A DNA stretch of 64,000 bases. Source: Nocardioides albertanoniae. Lineage in GTDB: Bacteria > Actinomycetota > Actinomycetes > Propionibacteriales > Nocardioidaceae. How positions within the stretch are numbered: position 1 is the stretch's first letter; each line of letters opens with the position of its first letter. Where the stretch lies: NCBI RefSeq assembly GCF_006716315.1, contig NZ_VFOV01000001.1, forward strand, positions 4,108,501-4,172,500. The letters run 5' to 3'. A program made the position numbers and the translations under genes. Below are positions 42,422 to 50,493 of the stretch, piece after piece. Under the pieces are notes generated by a model that searched no databases, was not told the DNA's origin, and saw only the letters and a list, made by a program, of their open reading frames with translations.

Positions 42422-43031
42422 GGCCACCCACAAGATCGACTCGCCGTCGCGGCTCGCCGCGGCGGCGAGCGGTCTCTGGACCGCCTTGGTGACGCTGGCG
42501 ATCGTGATGGTCCTGGCCGGCCTGGTCTGGCCCGGTGGTGACGCCGACGCGGAGGTGCCGCCCGGTGCCCCACAGCGTCTGGAGCTGCCGGGGCTGAAGA
42601 CGAAGGCGAAGGTCGTGCCGATCCGTCTTCGTGGCGAGGTGCTCGACCCGCCGCGCAACCCGCGGGAGATCGGCTGGTGGGTCGGCAGCGCCAAGCCGGG
42701 CTCGGCGCAGGGCCAGACGGTCGTCACCGGCCACACCGTGCACACCGGCGGCGGCAGCCTCAACAAGCTCGACCACATCGAGCCCGGCCAAGAGGTCGAC
42801 ATCGCCACCAAGGACGGCACCTTCCAGCACCAGGTCGACTCCGTCCAGGTGCTCAGCCGTAGCGAGCTGGCCGAGCAGTCACAGCGCATCTTCGGCCAGG
42901 ACCACGGCGACGGCCGCCTGGTGGTCATCACCTGCACCGACTGGAACGGCTCGGGCTACGACAGCAACATCGTCGTGTTCGCCCACCGGTTCAACGCGCT
43001 GCCAAAGAAGAGCCGAGTCGGCTCGTCCTGA
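42414..43031 (+). CDS. Class F sortase
   Basis: The 205-residue product has an N-terminal membrane helix (LVTLAIVMVLAGLVW), then the sortase barrel with His107 (VVTGHTVH), nucleophile Cys174 (VVITCTDW) and Arg192 (VFAHRF). Class F sortases are actinobacterial transpeptidases that attach proteins to the wall or act as housekeeping enzymes. GTG at 42414 overlaps the surface protein stop. The last residues, SRVGSS, are encoded by the left arm of a family A palindrome, so the repeat has extended or replaced the original end. Confidence 0.88.
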   Translation: MAEATHKIDSPSRLAAAASGLWTALVTLAIVMVLAGLVWPGGDADAEVPPGAPQRLELPGLKTKAKVVPIRLRGEVLDPPRNPREIGWWVGSAKPGSAQGQTVVTGHTVHTGGGSLNKLDHIEPGQEVDIATKDGTFQHQVDSVQVLSRSELAEQSQRIFGQDHGDGRLVVITCTDWNGSGYDSNIVVFAHRFNALPKKSRVGSS

Positions 43032-43107
43032 CACGTTCTCCGGTCGAGTCGGCTCGTTAGAACGCGCCGACTCGGCGGATATCGTGGTCAGGACGCGCCG
43101 GGTCGGC
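43012..43107. repeat. Nested palindromic element, family A copy 3
   Basis: Outer arms GCCGAGTCGGCTCGTCCTGAC (from 43012) and GTCAGGACGCGCCGGGTCGGC (to 43107) enclose an inner pair GAGTCGGCTCGTT/AACGCGCCGACTC around 43046-43075. It lies between the convergent sortase and GroES-like genes and includes the last sortase codons. Confidence 0.83.
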
Positions 43108-43114
43108 GGTGCGA

Positions 43115-43441
43115 CTAGAGATACAGCCCGGTCGACCCGTCGGCGACCCGGTCAGCGGCGACAGCGTGCACGTCGCGCTCGCGCATCAGCACGTAGACCT
43201 CGCCGGCGACCTCGACCTCCGGCTTGTCGTCGGCGTCGAAGAGCACCCGGTCGCCGATCTCGACGGCACGCGCATGCGGCCCGATCGCGACCACGCGTGA
43301 CCAGGAGAGCCGGCGGGCCGCGCCGATGGCGGCGGTCGCCGGGATGACGATGCCTCCGGACGAACGGCGCTCACCGGCGTCGGACTCCACCTCGACCAGC
43401 ACTCGGTCGTGGAGCATCTTGATAGGGGTCTTGTCGCTCAC
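43115..43441 (-). CDS. GroES/Cpn10-like protein, not linked to groEL
   Basis: The 108-residue product has a chaperonin-10 fold pattern: LHDRVLVEVESDAGERRSSGGIVIP (mobile loop with GGIVIP), VVAIGPHARAVEIGDRVLFD and VYVLMRERDV. GroES proteins cap GroEL; here no groEL is nearby, so it is a divergent stand-alone copy. GTG at 43441 is chosen, 8 bp after the stop of the DUF3618 gene, with which it appears to be co-transcribed. Confidence 0.82.
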   Translation of the reverse strand: MSDKTPIKMLHDRVLVEVESDAGERRSSGGIVIPATAAIGAARRLSWSRVVAIGPHARAVEIGDRVLFDADDKPEVEVAGEVYVLMRERDVHAVAADRVADGSTGLYL

Positions 43442-43449
43442 CGGATGTG

Positions 43450-43707
43450 TCAGTTGGTCCTGGTGATCATCCGGAGCGTCGCCATGACCAGCCCGACGCC
43501 GACAACGCCACCGACGGTCTTGGCGATGTTGCCCATCCGCGGTTCGCCGGTGACCGGGTCGACGTAGACGGCTTTCACGGCCGCGACCTGGCGTTGGGCG
43601 ATCGTCTTGGGGCTGCCCCGATAGATCAGCTCGTCGATGGTGCCCGCGAGCCGGTCGCGGATCTCTTCGATCTCGGACTCGAGCGAGGAAGTCTGGTCCT
43701 TGGACAT
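43450..43707 (-). CDS. DUF3618-family small membrane protein
   Basis: The 85-residue product has the DUF3618 pattern: an acidic N-terminal coiled region (LESEIEEIRDRLAGTIDELIYRG), SPKTIAQRQ, and a C-terminal glycine-rich membrane helix (VGGVVGVGLVMATLRMI). Members are actinobacterial, with unknown function. It diverges from bcp with 81 bp between starts and precedes the GroES-like gene. Confidence 0.8.
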   Translation of the reverse strand: MSKDQTSSLESEIEEIRDRLAGTIDELIYRGSPKTIAQRQVAAVKAVYVDPVTGEPRMGNIAKTVGGVVGVGLVMATLRMITRTN

Positions 43708-43788
43708 GCGCCGACCTTAGCAACCGGCGTACGGCCGCTGCGCGCACCACCGCTGCGGTTCGCGTGGGAAGTTCGCTACGTTTGCCGC

Positions 43789-44259
43789 ATGACACGTCTC
43801 GAGCCGGGCGACGTCGCCCCCGATCTGACTCTTCCCGACGACACCGGAGCCGAGGTCTCCCTGAAGGACCTCCGCGGCCGCAAGGTGATCGTCTACTTCT
43901 ACCCCGCCGCGATGACGCCGGGCTGCACCAAGCAGGCCTGCGACTTCACCGACTCGCTCGATTCGCTGAAGGCGGCCGGCTACGAGGTCATCGGCGTCTC
44001 GAAGGACAAGCCCGCCAAGCTCGCGAAGTTCCGCGAGCGTGACGGGCTCAGCATCACGCTGGTCTCCGACGAAGACCTCTCCGTGCACAAGGCGTACGCC
44101 GCCTTCGGTGAGAAGAAGCTCTACGGCAAGGTCGTCGAGGGCGTGATCCGCTCGACGTTCGTCATCGACGAGGATGGCAAGATCGAGGTCGCGCAGTACA
44201 ACGTGAAGGCGACGGGCCACGTCGCCAAGCTGCGCCGCGACCTCGGCCTCGCTTCCTAG
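43789..44259 (+). CDS. bcp: Thioredoxin-dependent thiol peroxidase (Bcp/PrxQ)
   Basis: The 156-residue atypical 2-Cys peroxiredoxin reduces peroxides with thioredoxin. The peroxidatic Cys46 and the resolving Cys51 are in YPAAMTPGCTKQACDF. VIGVSKDKPAKLAKFRE and RSTFVIDEDGKI are family motifs. The ATG at 43789 gives the standard length. Its stop overlaps the stop of the convergent gene (CTAG at 44256-44259). Confidence 0.95.
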   Translation: MTRLEPGDVAPDLTLPDDTGAEVSLKDLRGRKVIVYFYPAAMTPGCTKQACDFTDSLDSLKAAGYEVIGVSKDKPAKLAKFRERDGLSITLVSDEDLSVHKAYAAFGEKKLYGKVVEGVIRSTFVIDEDGKIEVAQYNVKATGHVAKLRRDLGLAS

Positions 44260-44660
44260 AGGTCGCCGCCGGGCTTCTTGAAGTCCGGCGGCGGAGGTAC
44301 GTCCTCGCCACGGATCTCCTTCGGCGGCTGCACCACCACCGGGCCGGAGCCCCACTTGGCGCCCGTCTCCTTCAGCCACTCGCCCGCCTGGGCGGCGACG
44401 CCGGTGGCGGCCTCACCGACCTGCAGCAGACCCGAGAGCGCCTGGTTCCTCGGCGAGGCGGCGTCGGTCGCCGAGGTGACCTCGGCGCGCTTGGCCTCGA
44501 ACTGCGCCCTGAGCTCGCCCGCCTTCTCGATCGTCTTCTCGCCGCCGGTGACAAGGTGAGGAGCAGACTTCACCTTGGCGTCCTCCACTGCCGGCTTGGC
44601 GCCGTCGACGCCCTTCTGGACGCCATCGCGCCAGTTGGACGCGTTGTCCTTGAACGACAT
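44256..44660 (-). CDS. Hypothetical Ala/Lys-rich helical protein
   Basis: The 134-residue product is mostly amphipathic helix (VQKGVDGAKPAVEDAKVKSA, EKAGELRAQFEAKRAEVTSA) with a proline-rich acidic end (PPKEIRGEDVPPPPDFKKPG). No signal peptide, membrane segment or known domain. It looks like LEA or phasin-like small stress proteins by composition only. It is convergent with bcp by a 4-bp overlap and starts ATG at 44660 after AGGAGGG. Confidence 0.7.
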   Translation of the reverse strand: MSFKDNASNWRDGVQKGVDGAKPAVEDAKVKSAPHLVTGGEKTIEKAGELRAQFEAKRAEVTSATDAASPRNQALSGLLQVGEAATGVAAQAGEWLKETGAKWGSGPVVVQPPKEIRGEDVPPPPDFKKPGGDL

Positions 44661-44768
44661 GTCTCATCCCTCCTGGATGGGTGTTGTTCTTCCATCCTTG
44701 GGGGTCACGGGCCTGTTGTCCATGGGGATCGACCCTGGGTCGCCCCGGGGACGACCCGGAATCTGGGT

Positions 44769-44849
44769 GCCGAAGGCGGGACTTGAACCCGCACGCCCTG
44801 AAGCACAGCATCCTAAGTGCTGCGTGTCTGCCAATTCCACCACTTCGGC
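44769..44849 (-). tRNA. tRNA-Leu (anticodon TAG)
   Basis: On the minus strand: acceptor GCCGAAG/CTTCGGC, D-arm with GGCAGAC, anticodon stem GCAGCA/TGCTGT with loop CTTAGGA (TAG at 34-36), a long variable arm (GCTTCAGGGC), T-loop TTCAAGT. The long variable arm marks a class II leucine tRNA. CCA is not exactly encoded. Confidence 0.93.
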
Positions 44850-44909
44850 GACGCGGCGATCAGTGTAGGGCAAACCACCGCAGCGAGACAGCCGCGTGCT
44901 CTCTGTGAT

Positions 44910-45392
44910 CTATCCACCGATCAAGGTGTATTTTCCACGACTTGCGCCGCTGAAGTTCGGGGTCTGGCTATGGCAGTTTGGGCAGAGGAATCGCAGGTTC
45001 TCAGCGACGTTGTTATGGAAGTCGCCGTCGACGTGGTCGATGTGCAGCCGAATAGGTCTGCCCCGCCATTCATCACCGCAGCCACATTCTGCACAGACGT
45101 ACGGCCGCCCGATCTCAAGAAGAGCCCTGCGCAACATGGGTGGCTTCGCACGGCCGCTGCCTTGCGGTCGGACAACTAGGATCTCGTCCGCCGAGTGTCG
45201 CGCGTGCGCGCCCGTTCCGACGTACCGAACGAAGTGGCTCGTGTCGATGCTCATCTTCTTGAGCATCCGGCTGATGTGGGCGTGGGTGCCACCCGCCTGG
45301 TTGAGGCCCAGATGCCGCAGTACGCCGGCGACGGACGTCGAGTTGTCGACCGCCTCCTGCAGCATCTCCTGCGTGTACTTCCGCCAGGTCAT
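44910..45392 (-). CDS. HNH endonuclease-like protein with zinc finger
   Basis: The 160-residue product has an N-terminal helix-turn-helix-like region (EAVDNSTSVAGVLRHLGLNQ) and a C-terminal HNH fold held by two zinc pairs: CAECGCGDEW, IRLHIDHVDGDFHNNVAENL (HNH core) and FLCPNCHSQT. Such free-standing HNH proteins occur in phage-derived or defence contexts and as homing-type endonucleases. It lies 60 bp downstream of tRNA-Leu in the same orientation, which suggests insertion by mobile DNA, although no att repeat is seen. Confidence 0.85.
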   Translation of the reverse strand: MTWRKYTQEMLQEAVDNSTSVAGVLRHLGLNQAGGTHAHISRMLKKMSIDTSHFVRYVGTGAHARHSADEILVVRPQGSGRAKPPMLRRALLEIGRPYVCAECGCGDEWRGRPIRLHIDHVDGDFHNNVAENLRFLCPNCHSQTPNFSGASRGKYTLIGG

Positions 45393-45404
45393 GGTCTGAC
45401 ATTA

Positions 45405-45437
45405 AGCCTGGCCACCGACAATGTCGGTGGCCAGGCT
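45405..45437. terminator. Perfect 16-bp stem hairpin between HNH and DUF805 genes
   Basis: AGCCTGGCCACCGACA (45405-45420) pairs completely with TGTCGGTGGCCAGGCT (45422-45437). The gene order suggests it terminates DUF805 on the minus strand. Confidence 0.75.
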
Positions 45438-45463
45438 CATTCAGCGAAGTATCAAGTTCGCAA

Positions 45464-45898
45464 TCAGGCGACGTTGTACTTGTCGCCCTCAGCCTTCTCG
45501 GGCAGCGCCCAGAAAACGATCAGCACGATGATGCCGATGCAGGTCAGGTAGAGCAGCTGCCACCAGCCGGAGCGGCCGGTGTCGTGCAGACGGCGAGCGC
45601 CGACGGCGAGCTGCGGCACCAGGATGGCGAGGGCGAAGAGCCCGCCGACGATGGAACCGGCCGCCGAGTCGTTGCCGAGGATCAGGCTGATCGCCGTGTT
45701 GACGACAAAGGCGAAGAGCCAGGGCCACCAGAACTCGGAGCGGCTGGCGCGGCCTTCGAAGCCGGCGTACTTCTTGAAGAAGCGCACGATGGCGTCGCGG
45801 GGCGAGGCGCCTCGGAGCGGCTGGCTCAGCGGGACCTCACCTACGGGGCCGGCGCCGTAAGGCTGCTGCGGGGGCGGGGGTGGCGGGTAGTCGGCCAC
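45464..45898 (-). CDS. DUF805 membrane protein (YhaH-like)
   Basis: The 144-residue product has a Pro-rich N-terminus and a DUF805 domain: YAGFEGRASRSEFWWPWLF, then ARRLHDTGRSGWWQLLYLTC, with about four helices. These proteins are small inner-membrane proteins of unknown function. ATG at 45898. It is divergent from maf. Confidence 0.88.
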   Translation of the reverse strand: MADYPPPPPPQQPYGAGPVGEVPLSQPLRGASPRDAIVRFFKKYAGFEGRASRSEFWWPWLFAFVVNTAISLILGNDSAAGSIVGGLFALAILVPQLAVGARRLHDTGRSGWWQLLYLTCIGIIVLIVFWALPEKAEGDKYNVA

Positions 45899-45988
45899 GG
45901 GGTTCTCCTCAATTGGGTTGGATCAACGTGCGAAACCTAGCGGGGACCAGCGCCGAGGTAAAGGACCTTTGAGCCCTAGGGTTGACCT

Positions 45989-46588
45989 ATGACCACGTTG
46001 GTCCTTGCCTCCAAGTCCCCCGCCCGACTGCAGACGCTTCGCAGCGCCGGCGTCGAGCCGGTCGTGATCGTCTCAGGCGTCGACGAGAGCAGGCTCGACG
46101 GGCTGCCTCCGACCGAGCTGGCGCTCGGTCTCGCCGAGCTCAAGCGCGACGCCGTGGCCGAGCGCCCCGAGGTGCCTGCCGGAGCGTTGGTGCTCGGCTG
46201 CGACAGCGTCCTCGAGCTGCACGGCAAGCCCCTCGGCAAGCCCGCGGACGCCGAGGAGGCGACGCGGCGCTGGCAGGAGATGCGGGGGCGCAGCGGGGTG
46301 CTCGTCTCCGGGCACGCGCTGGTCGACACGGCGACGGGCCGGACGATCTCGCGGACCGCGTCGACCACGGTGCACTTCGCCGACGTCAGCGACGAGGAGA
46401 TCAAGGCGTACGTCGCGACCGGCGAGCCGCTGCACGTCGCCGGTGCGTTCACGATCGACGGGCTCGGCGGGGCGTTCGTGACCGGGATCGAGGGCGACCA
46501 CCACAACGTGGTCGGTCTGAGCCTGCCCCTGCTACGCGGCCTGCTCAGCGAGCTCGGTCATGCGTGGCCCGATCTGTGGACCCGATGA
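45989..46588 (+). CDS. maf: Maf-family nucleoside triphosphate pyrophosphatase
   Basis: The 199-residue enzyme hydrolyses non-canonical or pyrimidine NTPs to NMPs. Motifs: LASKSPARLQTLRSAG at the N-terminus, VSGVDES, LGCDSVLELHGKPLGKP and GAFTIDGLGGAFVTGIEGDH. In actinobacteria it usually lies by acyl-CoA carboxylase or secretion genes. The ATG at 45989 gives the standard start. It converges on gtrA with a 44-bp overlap of coding ends. Confidence 0.93.
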   Translation: MTTLVLASKSPARLQTLRSAGVEPVVIVSGVDESRLDGLPPTELALGLAELKRDAVAERPEVPAGALVLGCDSVLELHGKPLGKPADAEEATRRWQEMRGRSGVLVSGHALVDTATGRTISRTASTTVHFADVSDEEIKAYVATGEPLHVAGAFTIDGLGGAFVTGIEGDHHNVVGLSLPLLRGLLSELGHAWPDLWTR

Positions 46589-47162
46589 TCCGCGCGCGAG
46601 GCTCGGGGGCGACCAGCACAGTGCCCTCGGAATCGGCATCGGCAGCTGACTCGCGGGCGGCTGCCTGCTCCTCGACGCTGCCGTAGACCTGCGTGTAGCG
46701 GATCGGCTTGGCGAAGACGAACTTGCGGAACAGGAAGAACCGGGCGACCTGTCCCATCAGCACGCCGACGACGTTGGCCGAGAGGTTGTCGGCGATGGCG
46801 CTGTCCCAGCCGATCACGTTGCGGGTCAGGTAGAGGCACGCGACCGGCAGCAGCATGGTGACCGCGTTGATCACCACGTAGGCGGTGAAGCCACCGTCGG
46901 GATGCTCGGAGACGCGATGCCGGAAGGTCCAGCGGCGGCTCAGGTCGTAGCTGATCACCATGCCGACGGTGTTGGCGATGATGTAGGCCGGGATCGGCTG
47001 CCCGTTCATCGGCCCGGCCCCCAGGAAGAAGCCGTGGACCAGGCCGTTGAACATGACAAAAGCGACTGCTGTCGCAATGCCCCCGACCATCATGAAGCGG
47101 ATCACCTCGCCGAAGAGGCGGGTGCGACGCAGCCGATCGAGCAGTTGTCCCCCGAACGCCAT
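46545..47162 (-). CDS. GtrA-family membrane protein
   Basis: The 205-residue product has four membrane helices with the GtrA pattern (LFGEVIRFMMVGGIATAVAF, NTVGMVISYDLSRRWTFRHR, FFLFRKFVFAKP). GtrA proteins take part in moving lipid-linked sugars across the membrane for wall or surface glycan synthesis. The C-terminal 40 residues are a charged cytoplasmic tail that overlaps the 3' end of maf on the other strand. Confidence 0.88.
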   Translation of the reverse strand: MAFGGQLLDRLRRTRLFGEVIRFMMVGGIATAVAFVMFNGLVHGFFLGAGPMNGQPIPAYIIANTVGMVISYDLSRRWTFRHRVSEHPDGGFTAYVVINAVTMLLPVACLYLTRNVIGWDSAIADNLSANVVGVLMGQVARFFLFRKFVFAKPIRYTQVYGSVEEQAAARESAADADSEGTVLVAPEPRARIIGSTDRATHDRAR

Positions 47163-47242
47163 GCAGCCAGAGTAAACGGTCTGTGGTGATATGCGGTTTG
47201 AATACTTTGCGAGTTTCGTTCAGCCAGCAGGAAGATTGACGC

Positions 47243-48421
47243 CTATTCCACCGGAAGACCGAGGCCTCTGGCAATGAGCATCCGCTGCACCTCGGAGGTG
47301 CCTTCGCCGATCTCGAGGATCTTGGCGTCACGGTAGAACCGGGCCACCGGATATTCCTCCATGAACCCATATCCACCGAAGATCTGGGTGGCGATCCGGG
47401 TCGCGGAGACGGCCGACTCCGTGGCGTAGAGCTTGGCGGCGGCCGCGGCCTGCTTGAACTGCTTCATCGTCGCGCCGCCGGAGCCCAGCTCGGACTTCAT
47501 CGCGGCAGCCTCGTACGTCAGCAGGCGCGATGCGCGCAGCATGACCTCGAGATCGGCGATCTGGAACGCGACGCCCTGCTTGCGGCCGATCGGGCCACCG
47601 AAGGTCTGGCGCTCACCGGCGTAGTCGAGCGCCATGTCGAGGCAGGCCTGGATGCAGCCCACCGCCAGCGCCGCGATCGCGACCCGGCCGTCGTCAAGGG
47701 TGGCGAGGAACTGCGCGTACCCACGGCCACGCTCGCCCAGGAGGTGGTCGGCGGGCACCCGAGCGCCGTCGAAGGAGAGCGGGTGGGTGTCGGAGGCGTG
47801 CCAGCCGAGCTTGTCGTAGGCCTTCTCGGCGGTGAAGCCGGGGGTGCCCGAGGGCAGCATGATTGTGCTGATCTCGGGCTTGCCGTTCTCGCGCGTGCCG
47901 GTGCGCGCCGTCACCGTGACCACCGAGGTGATCGAGGAGCCGGAGTTGGTGATGAACTGCTTGGATCCGTCGACGACCCACTCCTCGCCGTCGAGGACCG
48001 CCTTCGTGGCCGTCGCTCCGGCGTCGGACCCGGCGCCCGGCTCGGTGAGCCCGAAGCCAGCCAGCTTCTTGCCCGCCACGAGGTCGGGCAGCCAGCGCTG
48101 CTTCTGCTCGTCGGTGCCGTAGGTGAGGATCGGGTTGATCCCGAGCCCGACCGCGGCCTCGAGCGTGATGCCGATCGACTGGTCGACCCGGCCGAGCTCC
48201 TCGATCGCGACGCAGAGCGCGACGAGGTCACCGTCGCCGCCGCCGAACTCCTCGGGAGCGGTCAGGCCGAAGAGGCCCAGCTCACCCATCTTGTGGACGA
48301 CGTCGACCGGGAAGTGGTGGTCGCGGTCCCACTGCGCGGCATGGGGCGCGACCTCCTTCTGGGCGAAGTCACGGACGACGGCACGCAGCTCTTCGTGCTC
48401 GGGCTGGAGAAAAGCAGTCAC
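47243..48421 (-). CDS. Acyl-CoA dehydrogenase
   Basis: The 392-residue flavoenzyme has the family motifs GFGLTEPGAGSDAGAT, WVVDGSKQFITNSG, LGERGRGYAQFLATLDDGRV, and the C-terminal IFGGYGFMEEYPVARFYRDAKIL...EIGEGTSEVQRMLIAR. The glutamate of EEYPV is near the catalytic base position used by short/medium-chain enzymes. GTG at 48421 is chosen from domain alignment. The Shine-Dalgarno AGGGG and start codon lie within one arm of a 14-bp inverted repeat (48421-48456), pointing to control of initiation. Confidence 0.92.
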   Translation of the reverse strand: MTAFLQPEHEELRAVVRDFAQKEVAPHAAQWDRDHHFPVDVVHKMGELGLFGLTAPEEFGGGDGDLVALCVAIEELGRVDQSIGITLEAAVGLGINPILTYGTDEQKQRWLPDLVAGKKLAGFGLTEPGAGSDAGATATKAVLDGEEWVVDGSKQFITNSGSSITSVVTVTARTGTRENGKPEISTIMLPSGTPGFTAEKAYDKLGWHASDTHPLSFDGARVPADHLLGERGRGYAQFLATLDDGRVAIAALAVGCIQACLDMALDYAGERQTFGGPIGRKQGVAFQIADLEVMLRASRLLTYEAAAMKSELGSGGATMKQFKQAAAAAKLYATESAVSATRIATQIFGGYGFMEEYPVARFYRDAKILEIGEGTSEVQRMLIARGLGLPVE

Positions 48422-48456
48422 GACCCCTAGGTTAGCGGTTATTAACCTAGGGGTCG
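48421..48456. promoter_or_regulatory. 14-bp inverted repeat covering the acyl-CoA dehydrogenase start
   Basis: CGACCCCTAGGTTA (48421-48434) and TAACCTAGGGGTCG (48443-48456) are exact complements with an 8-bp spacer. The minus-strand GTG start is at its edge. It may be an operator or an RNA hairpin hiding the ribosome-binding site. It also lies 29 bp after the permease stop, so a terminator role is possible, but it lacks a T-tract. Confidence 0.6.
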
Positions 48457-48485
48457 AGACCCGCATCACATCGAGGTGGGAAGGC

Positions 48486-49373
48486 TCAGCGGAAGGTGCC
48501 CGTCGAGACCGTCCCGGCGATCCTCCGCTGGAAGATCAGGTAGACGACGAGCACCGGCAGCACGGTCATCACCACACCGGCGAACAGCGCGCCGAAGTCG
48601 ACGTTGTAGCCGGCCTGCGCCGAGAACGACGCCATCCCCTGGGTCAGCACGTAGTTGTCGCGATCGGTGTTGAGCGCCACCGGGAGCAGGAACTGGTTCC
48701 AGAGCCCGAGGAAGTTGAAGATCGCCACACCGGACATCCCGGGCGCGGCCATCGGCAGCATGATCCGGAAGAACGTGCGCCACTCCCCCGCACCATCCAT
48801 CATCGCGGCCTCGTAGACGTCGTCGGGCAGCGTCTTGAAGAAGGCGTAGAGGAAGAAGACGGTGAACGGCAGTGCGTACGCCACATAGGTCATGATCAGG
48901 CCCGGCAGCGTGTTGAGCAGACCGATGCCCTGGAGCACGAAGAACAGCGGCACGATGACCAGGAAGACCGGGAAGGTCAGGCCGCCGAGCAGCGAGTAGT
49001 AGATGAAGTTGCGGCCGAAGAACTCGAACCGCGCCAGCACGTAGGCGCACATCGCACCCAGCAGCATCACCAGCACCAGGGCGGTGCCGACGACGATGAC
49101 TGTGTTGAAGAAGTACGTGCCGATGCCGGCCTTCGTCCAGGCGCTGACGTAGTTGTCGAAGCTCCACTCGGCCGGCAGCGAGAACGGCGAGGCGAGGATC
49201 TCCTTCGACGTCTTGAAGGAGGACAGCAGCACCCAGCAGAACGGCACGATCACGATCACCGACCACAGGATCAGCATCGTGTGGGACGTGCCCGCGACCA
49301 GGGCGTCGCCGGGCGCCCGGCGCCCGCTCCGGCGGGTGGGAGCAGCGGTGTTGTCGAGAGTCACGGCGCTCAT
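48486..49373 (-). CDS. Carbohydrate ABC transporter permease, NgcG-like (MalG type)
   Basis: The 295-residue product has six membrane helices and the EAA loop EAAMMDGAGEWRTFFRIMLP that contacts the ATPase. The topology is that of the MalG-type permease in CUT1 sugar transporters. The ATG overlaps the stop of the other permease (49370-49373, ATGA). With the upstream binding protein resembling NgcE, this is likely the NgcG subunit of a GlcNAc/chitobiose transporter. Confidence 0.9.
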   Translation of the reverse strand: MSAVTLDNTAAPTRRSGRRAPGDALVAGTSHTMLILWSVIVIVPFCWVLLSSFKTSKEILASPFSLPAEWSFDNYVSAWTKAGIGTYFFNTVIVVGTALVLVMLLGAMCAYVLARFEFFGRNFIYYSLLGGLTFPVFLVIVPLFFVLQGIGLLNTLPGLIMTYVAYALPFTVFFLYAFFKTLPDDVYEAAMMDGAGEWRTFFRIMLPMAAPGMSGVAIFNFLGLWNQFLLPVALNTDRDNYVLTQGMASFSAQAGYNVDFGALFAGVVMTVLPVLVVYLIFQRRIAGTVSTGTFR

Positions 49374-50467
49374 CGGCGTACCTCTTCTTCCTGGGAGCCC
49401 TCGCGAGCCTTGAGCATCTGCAGCGGCCTGCCGTGGGCGAAGAAGGCCGGGGTGTTGCGCTTCGGCTTCTTCTCCCGGCCACCGGCGAGATAGAAGACCG
49501 TGAAGACCAGGGCCGCGAAGATCAGCGTGACCAGGGCGAGCACCACACCCATCGAGGTGGCATAGCCGAACTGGCCCTTCTTGAAGGCGGTGTTCATCAG
49601 GTGCTGGCTCATCGTCAGGGTCGAGTTGGCCGGCCCACCGCCCGGGTTGAGCGCCGCCATGAAGACGTACGCGTCGAGGGTGAGGATGCCGAGGTAGATG
49701 TAGGCGGTCTGGACGTTGTCGCGGATCGAGGGGAGCGTGATCGAGAGCGCCGTGCGGAAACGGCCGGCGCCGTCGATGCGGGCAGCCTCGTAGATCTCCG
49801 CGGGCACGCCCTTGATCGCCGCGACGAACAGCACGGTGTAGAAGCCGATGTTGGCCCAGATCATCACGAACATCGAGGCCGGCATCGCCGCGCGCACCTC
49901 CCCGAGCCAGGCGTAGTCGGTGAAGCCCTCGAACCCGATGCCCGTGAGCATGCCGTTGAGCAGACCGGCGGCGGGGTCGTAGACCTGCGCCCAGAGCAGA
50001 CCGATGATGACGGCCGGCACGGCGTAGGGGAAGAAGGAGACGACCCGGTAGAAGCCGGAGCCGTTCAGACCGCGCACCTGACCGGTGCTCGGGCCGGCGG
50101 TGGTGACGACCACCGCGATCGTCAGCGCCGCGACCAGGGACACGAACGGCACCACGATCGTCAGCAGCACGTTGTTGCGCAACGCCTTGAGGAAGGTGTC
50201 GTCGTGGAGCAGCTTGACGTAGTTGTCCATGCCGACGACGTTCATGACCGGGGAGAAGCCGGACCAGTCGGTCAGCGAGTAGAAGAGCGCCTGGCCGATC
50301 GGGATGACGACGAAGATGACGAAGACCGCGACCGGTAGGCCGAGGAAGACGGCCATGAAGAACGCGCGGTCAAGGGTGATCTTGCGGCGGCGACGGCGCG
50401 GTGGGGCTCCCCAAGGGTTCTCCTCGGGGAGCCCAGCCGCCGTCGCATCAGTTGCTGATGCAGACAT
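49370..50467 (-). CDS. Carbohydrate ABC transporter permease, NgcF-like (MalF type)
   Basis: The 365-residue product has an N-terminal basic stretch (PRRRRRKITLDRAFF), about six to seven helices, and the EAA loop EAARIDGAGRFRTALSITLP. The start ATG at 50467 lies 26 bp from the stop of the substrate-binding protein. Paired MalF/MalG permeases form the pore of CUT1 importers. There is no ATPase in the locus, so it probably uses a shared MsiK-type ATPase from elsewhere. Confidence 0.9.
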   Translation of the reverse strand: MSASATDATAAGLPEENPWGAPPRRRRRKITLDRAFFMAVFLGLPVAVFVIFVVIPIGQALFYSLTDWSGFSPVMNVVGMDNYVKLLHDDTFLKALRNNVLLTIVVPFVSLVAALTIAVVVTTAGPSTGQVRGLNGSGFYRVVSFFPYAVPAVIIGLLWAQVYDPAAGLLNGMLTGIGFEGFTDYAWLGEVRAAMPASMFVMIWANIGFYTVLFVAAIKGVPAEIYEAARIDGAGRFRTALSITLPSIRDNVQTAYIYLGILTLDAYVFMAALNPGGGPANSTLTMSQHLMNTAFKKGQFGYATSMGVVLALVTLIFAALVFTVFYLAGGREKKPKRNTPAFFAHGRPLQMLKAREGSQEEEVRR

Positions 50468-50493
50468 AGGTGGTTCGCGATCTGTGAGGTGGA

